Assembly (NCBI RefSeq): GCF_002214545.1
Contig: NZ_CP015105.1
Coordinates: forward strand, 1,612,001 to 1,676,000
Direction of reading: 5' to 3'
Source of the DNA: Thermococcus thioreducens
GTDB lineage: Archaea; Methanobacteriota_B; Thermococci; Thermococcales; Thermococcaceae
DNA: 64,000 bases
Positions 60,425 through 64,000 of the stretch are shown here, piece after piece. Positions within the stretch are counted from its first letter, which is position 1; each line of letters opens with the position of its first letter. The notes beneath the pieces are model-generated. The model saw only the letters and a program-made list of their open reading frames with translations. It searched no databases and was not told where the DNA came from. The position numbers and the translations under genes are program-made.

Positions 60425-63363
60425 CTCCAGTCATGTCCCTTCCACACGTTGGGGAGGTAGAAGCGGTTTTTCCTCAGCCGTTCCTCAACCATCGCCATTC
60501 TTAACTTTTCTTGAACTGGAACGTCTCTTCTGCCCGTTGTCATTCCGAAAACCGGATGTATAGCCAGTATGCCGAAGTTTTCGACTCCCTTATCCTTTTC
60601 CACAACCTTAACGGGAATCTCTGTGTATCTTGATTCTCCAAAGAAGAGTCTCTTCAGGGGGGACTCTATTCTGTGGGGCATTTCATCGACGTGGAGGGGA
60701 TACAGGAATGGCACAAGCAGGAGTGATGAGTAGCCCGCGAGAATGTAGCTAGGACGAAGAGCTTTTTCGAGCTTTCTAGCAAGCTCGTGCTCGTTTTTCA
60801 CCGAAGACAGATACTCGTCAATCTTGGGAACTAAGTTTCGGAGGAGTTCTGCACTTCTCCTGTACTTTCGGTCCGCAAGAACCTCCTGGAAGCGTTCAAC
60901 GTGGTCAAACTGGACCCTCAGGGGTAGCACTTCGAGGGTGAAATTGTTGGCCACGTATTCTCCGGTTATCCTGTGGACCCTGAAGGGAACCGGAAGCTCC
61001 CAATCCTCACTCAGGGCAAATTCAAACTTGAAAACCGGCCTAAGGGAAAATCCAGAGGCCATAAATAGACGTTTAAGGGACGGATAGTAGTCCCTCATGA
61101 AAGCCTCGAATGAAACCTCCCTGCTCTCTCCCGGCTTCATGTTCCCTCCAGAAGGCTTGAAGAAACGCCCACCCCCCGAGAACATCGGCAGTCTGATGTG
61201 AAAGTCCCTGTTCAGAAGCAGGTTTCTGATGAACCCTACGAGTGAAAGGTAAGCCACCCCCTCTGAGTAGTTTTCGTCGTTTCCCGTCAGTCCAACAAAG
61301 ATTACGTGCTTCTTTCCTCCCTCATACCCTCTGAGTCGTTTTATCACCTGACGATACAGTTCTATCCCATATGCGTTGTTGTCGTGCCTGTAGCCGGGGT
61401 AGGGGGAGATAAACACAAGAACGTCGTGGTTTTCGAGGTTCACACCAAAGGCCAAGCTTGATGTTCCAACAACGTTGCCCCCGAGTTCCTCGTTGGAAAG
61501 ACCAATCTCTGAGTGGACTGGTGTTGTGGGGTACCCTCTTTCCACGAGGAACTCTGTTAAGTCATCGACGTAAAGACGGTTGTCCACGTAGAACACGACT
61601 TTCCCGTCTTTTAACAAGTTTTCAAGATTTACTTCCCTCTCCCCCAGAAGTTCGCTGGCACCAGCTATGACTGCGTTCCAGTCCGGAATTTGGGAATGGA
61701 CACCCAGACCCATCGCGTAGTATTCGAGGGGGAAATCGAGATGGATGCGGTAGTAAACAGCCCTTATCGAGTTCACTTTGAACTCTCTAACTGCGGGGTC
61801 TTCCTCAACCCTGGACACGAGGACCTCAAGGGGCGTGTAAACCATTCCTCTGCTCGAGAGATGTTTCTTAAAGGCATCCACGTATAGGCCTGGGTGCGTC
61901 ATGGAAGCGTCGAGAATGGCTACCTTAGTCCCGCGAGGGTTTCGGGAGAATGTTCTAAGAAAACTGAGCGTGCTCTCAACGGCCCCGGCTCCTGAGTTGG
62001 TGAACTCGTCGAATACCACTAGGTCGGTATACTTGAGCACACTTTTCCAGCTCTCTGGATTTAGATACTGGAACGCCTGGGAAGTTGCGAGGACAACCCC
62101 CGGTTCTTCAGTGCGAAGAGACCTTAGAAGTTTCCTAGATGCCTGATAAGTCCCTGTTTTAGGTGCTTCAAGGGTCTCAACATAGGTTTTTCTCTTTTTC
62201 AGCTTCCTTCGGGCACTTGATGATACAAGGAGAGTTTTTATTCCGTTTCTTTCTAGTTTTCTCTTGGTTTCGCTTAGAATGTGCAGGCGGGGGGATATAA
62301 AAATGATGAGGTCGAATTCCTCTAGATACTTCATTAGGTCCTTTTCATGCCTGAGTCTTCTCTTCATAACTCCGGTATAGAATGGCCTCGGCGTTTTAAT
62401 GTGCCCCATGTTTTGCTGTATTGGTCTTTTGTCCCACCTGAGCTGGATCCCCTTATCCTTGCTTTTCTTGTGGAAGTAAAAGGTCCCGCTTGTCTCGTCG
62501 TACTTTATGAATGCATTTCCGGTGTAGAAACCGTCGAGAATTTCCCTGGCATGCTCCATGAAAGACTCAGGCATCATCTTTTCCAGCAGTTCAAGTAGCT
62601 TGGAGTAGTATTCGCCTATGGCAGAGAAGGAGCCGAGTTCTAGTATTGAAATCCCAAGCGGGAATACAACGACGGCCTCAATTGGAAATCTGTCGAATTT
62701 CCGCGCATAGTTGAGAACCTTTGCATACTTGCCCGCGGCGTTATAGAGGGTTTTGAAACTGTATCCACTAATCCTCTTCACCCTCGTCAGAAGTTCTTCC
62801 ATTGAATACGTCTCAAAACTAACGCTCCAGGCAACGTTGGTCAAGTCTGCGTCAAAGTAGCCGAACAGCACCTTGAAGTCCCCAATGGCAACTGGGGTTC
62901 TTCCATTGAAAGCTATAAAATCTGGATACAGATAACCAAGGGAATATCCAACAGGGGCCTCTAAAAGGAACGTTTCGTACCGCTCACCTAAAATCTTTCC
63001 CGTTCTGTACCCCATCTGAAGGAGAGACAAAATGTTGGCAACATCCGTGTTTGCTAGGAGGGACCCGTCTATGGAGAACTTGAGGGCCCTCTTGACCTGT
63101 TTCTTCCTAAATACTTCAACGATTCTGGAAATTCTTGCATCCCTATCCAGACCATTTTCAAGAACGTAGTTGTACAGGGGCAGTGATTCCCCCGCAATCT
63201 CCCTCGCCATTTCTAAGAGGGTATCGTCTCCTTCAAGGAGGGCGTCTTCAAAATCCTCCACGTCGTAACCGTCGGGTAGTTGGTAGGCCTTTGAAGCAAG
63301 GCCCGCTTTTACTCCAAGCTCAAATGCCTCCCCATAAAGTACCGTTAAAGGATTCTCCTTCAT
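60418..63363 (-). CDS. Fused PD-(D/E)XK nuclease and SF2 helicase-like protein
   Basis: Residues 130-240 show a PD-(D/E)XK nuclease core: YPDFIAF with Asp148 and, 13 residues on, IGDFKV with Asp162 and Lys164. Residues 340-700 resemble an SF2 helicase: LIIFISPRLHILSE (motif Ia), VVFDEFTNSGAGA (motif II, 452-455), ILDASM (III), GTSSLAFGVNL (V, 633-643) and YRQVIKRLRG (VI). The Walker A lysine loop that should lie near 320-345 (around TPRPFYTGVMKRR) is not recognisable. Residues 700-981 are unassigned. The gene overlaps its upstream partner by four bases. It is AT-richer than the neighbouring core genes. Confidence 0.7.
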   Translation of the reverse strand: MKENPLTVLYGEAFELGVKAGLASKAYQLPDGYDVEDFEDALLEGDDTLLEMAREIAGESLPLYNYVLENGLDRDARISRIVEVFRKKQVKRALKFSIDGSLLANTDVANILSLLQMGYRTGKILGERYETFLLEAPVGYSLGYLYPDFIAFNGRTPVAIGDFKVLFGYFDADLTNVAWSVSFETYSMEELLTRVKRISGYSFKTLYNAAGKYAKVLNYARKFDRFPIEAVVVFPLGISILELGSFSAIGEYYSKLLELLEKMMPESFMEHAREILDGFYTGNAFIKYDETSGTFYFHKKSKDKGIQLRWDKRPIQQNMGHIKTPRPFYTGVMKRRLRHEKDLMKYLEEFDLIIFISPRLHILSETKRKLERNGIKTLLVSSSARRKLKKRKTYVETLEAPKTGTYQASRKLLRSLRTEEPGVVLATSQAFQYLNPESWKSVLKYTDLVVFDEFTNSGAGAVESTLSFLRTFSRNPRGTKVAILDASMTHPGLYVDAFKKHLSSRGMVYTPLEVLVSRVEEDPAVREFKVNSIRAVYYRIHLDFPLEYYAMGLGVHSQIPDWNAVIAGASELLGEREVNLENLLKDGKVVFYVDNRLYVDDLTEFLVERGYPTTPVHSEIGLSNEELGGNVVGTSSLAFGVNLENHDVLVFISPYPGYRHDNNAYGIELYRQVIKRLRGYEGGKKHVIFVGLTGNDENYSEGVAYLSLVGFIRNLLLNRDFHIRLPMFSGGGRFFKPSGGNMKPGESREVSFEAFMRDYYPSLKRLFMASGFSLRPVFKFEFALSEDWELPVPFRVHRITGEYVANNFTLEVLPLRVQFDHVERFQEVLADRKYRRSAELLRNLVPKIDEYLSSVKNEHELARKLEKALRPSYILAGYSSLLLVPFLYPLHVDEMPHRIESPLKRLFFGESRYTEIPVKVVEKDKGVENFGILAIHPVFGMTTGRRDVPVQEKLRMAMVEERLRKNRFYLPNVWKGHDWRK

Positions 63364-64000
63364 TCCACAACCCCTCCCAGGAGCAGGGACGGCCGAATGA
63401 CCTTTCTCGAAACATCAGGATAAGGAGTATAGAACAGACGCTTCGTTCCGGCCAAGCTAACCCCTCCCTTCTCATCGGCCAATCCCAATGTAAACAGCAT
63501 CTCCTCGTCTGAGAGAACGCCCTCCGAAAATAGCATCATCAGGGGATGCCTGTAGATGCGGGACTCGGAATTCTCCTGGAGGTCCTTTGTTACAAAAACC
63601 CGGGCGTTATGTCCCCCAACCTCAAGCACCGCCAGCCACGACCGGTAATGCTTTTTGATGCCCATAGCTCTGTCGAACTCCTCCTTCGATAGAACCAGCC
63701 CGTCCCAGTCCACGATTATGGCGGAAGGAGGCAATCCACTGAGGGTCTCCCCAATTTCGACGTTCCTGAGGCTCTGCACATGCACCAAGTGAACCCCATC
63801 CTCTTTAACAGCATTTTCAAGGTCTTCAAATATCCGGGGGTGACTGTCGAGGGCCTTCTTCGGATTGTCCCTCCTGTATATTATCCTTTCAGGGAGGAGT
63901 CTAACGCGCTTTCCGTCCAAAAGGCCGTATGTGGAAGTTTTCAGGAGCCTGATGTAGTAGTTTGAGCTACTCGTTGAATCTCCTGCCCTGTAAAGGGACC
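63360..64000 (-). CDS. Partner of the nuclease-helicase, partial (5' end outside window)
   Basis: The frame is open from the window edge (…SNYYIRLLKTSTYGLLDGK…) to a stop at 63360-63362, so at least 212 residues of a longer protein are seen. I do not recognise it. Visible pieces are RLLPERIIYRRDNPKKALD, PPSAIIVDWDGLVLSKEEF and RIYRHPLMMLFSEGVLSDEE. The first piece is faintly like the PERIIxxRDG strand of PIWI domains, but the other PIWI marks are not evident. The ATGA overlap with the nuclease-helicase gene indicates joint translation. Confidence 0.6.
   Translation of the reverse strand, partial: SLYRAGDSTSSSNYYIRLLKTSTYGLLDGKRVRLLPERIIYRRDNPKKALDSHPRIFEDLENAVKEDGVHLVHVQSLRNVEIGETLSGLPPSAIIVDWDGLVLSKEEFDRAMGIKKHYRSWLAVLEVGGHNARVFVTKDLQENSESRIYRHPLMMLFSEGVLSDEEMLFTLGLADEKGGVSLAGTKRLFYTPYPDVSRKVIRPSLLLGGVVE

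Noticed and set aside
63360-64000. Partner gene as an Argonaute
   Set aside because: PERIIYRRD is reminiscent of a PIWI strand, but the catalytic tetrad and the usual C-terminal motif are not visible in the part seen. The missing 5' half would be needed.

Overview
The window reads as chromosomal DNA of a hyperthermophilic euryarchaeon of the Thermococcales, most likely a Thermococcus. The basis is gene content: archaeal histone, TFB, Gar1, RNase P Rpp21, aTrm56, form III RuBisCO, archaeal NMN adenylyltransferase, a Phr-like heat-shock regulator, a TrmB-type sugar regulator and a QGALEYLF class III pilin. TATA/BRE promoters, GGTG-type Shine-Dalgarno sites and box C/D and H/ACA guide RNAs agree with this. 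Genes are tightly packed on both strands. No tRNA, CRISPR array or insertion sequence was seen.

Layout. 0.1-2.1 kb: AT-rich, a streptogrisin-like serine protease with a frame break near its signal peptide and an in-frame fusion to the next gene. 2.2-7.4 kb: two GNAT acetyltransferases, an MFS transporter, a TumE-type toxin-antitoxin pair whose antitoxin has lost frame at an A run, then a minus-strand operon of SAM hydrolase, VapB, VapC and NadM. 7.4-17.3 kb: a degenerate transglutaminase-like lipoprotein, aTrm56, archaetidylinositol phosphate synthase, HAD phosphatases, paired ASCH proteins, a class III pilin with its peptidase, Pcm, an MCM-like protein without an ATPase, and Rpp21. Three guide RNAs (two C/D, one H/ACA) and a 5'-truncated 5S rRNA copy lie between these genes. 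17.3-30.3 kb: a CWB2 surface protein, SAH hydrolase, tRNA methyltransferases, a small GTPase, YjbQ, NfeD, a metallopeptidase, radical SAM and polyprenol kinase genes.

30.2-45.3 kb is a coherent sugar regulon. A minus-strand operon carries a solute-binding lipoprotein, two permeases, an ATPase, a TrmB regulator and a glycerate 2-kinase. Two Gfo/Idh/MocA oxidoreductases, a GT2-fold glycosyltransferase, a PfkB kinase, a fucose/arabinose isomerase-like protein, a debranching-enzyme-like glycosidase and a GH130 phosphorylase follow. Three promoter regions in it share one 17-bp palindrome, AACCA-N7-TGGTT, which I infer to be the operator of the local TrmB protein. The pathway does not match one I can name.

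45.4-57.7 kb is mostly informational: DUF835 and DUF371 proteins, S17e, a Phr-like regulator, threonine synthase, thymidine kinase, RuBisCO, histone, a phosphoesterase, TFB, Gar1, a PfkB kinase, a canonical C/D guide RNA, a Nudix hydrolase, a Mth938-family gene broken by an amber codon, and an ABC exporter. 57.8-64 kb holds a large surface lipoprotein and, on the minus strand, a fused PD-(D/E)XK nuclease/SF2 helicase-like protein without a recognisable Walker A, overlapping a partner gene that runs off the window. This last pair is the best candidate for an undescribed nucleic-acid-processing or defence module.
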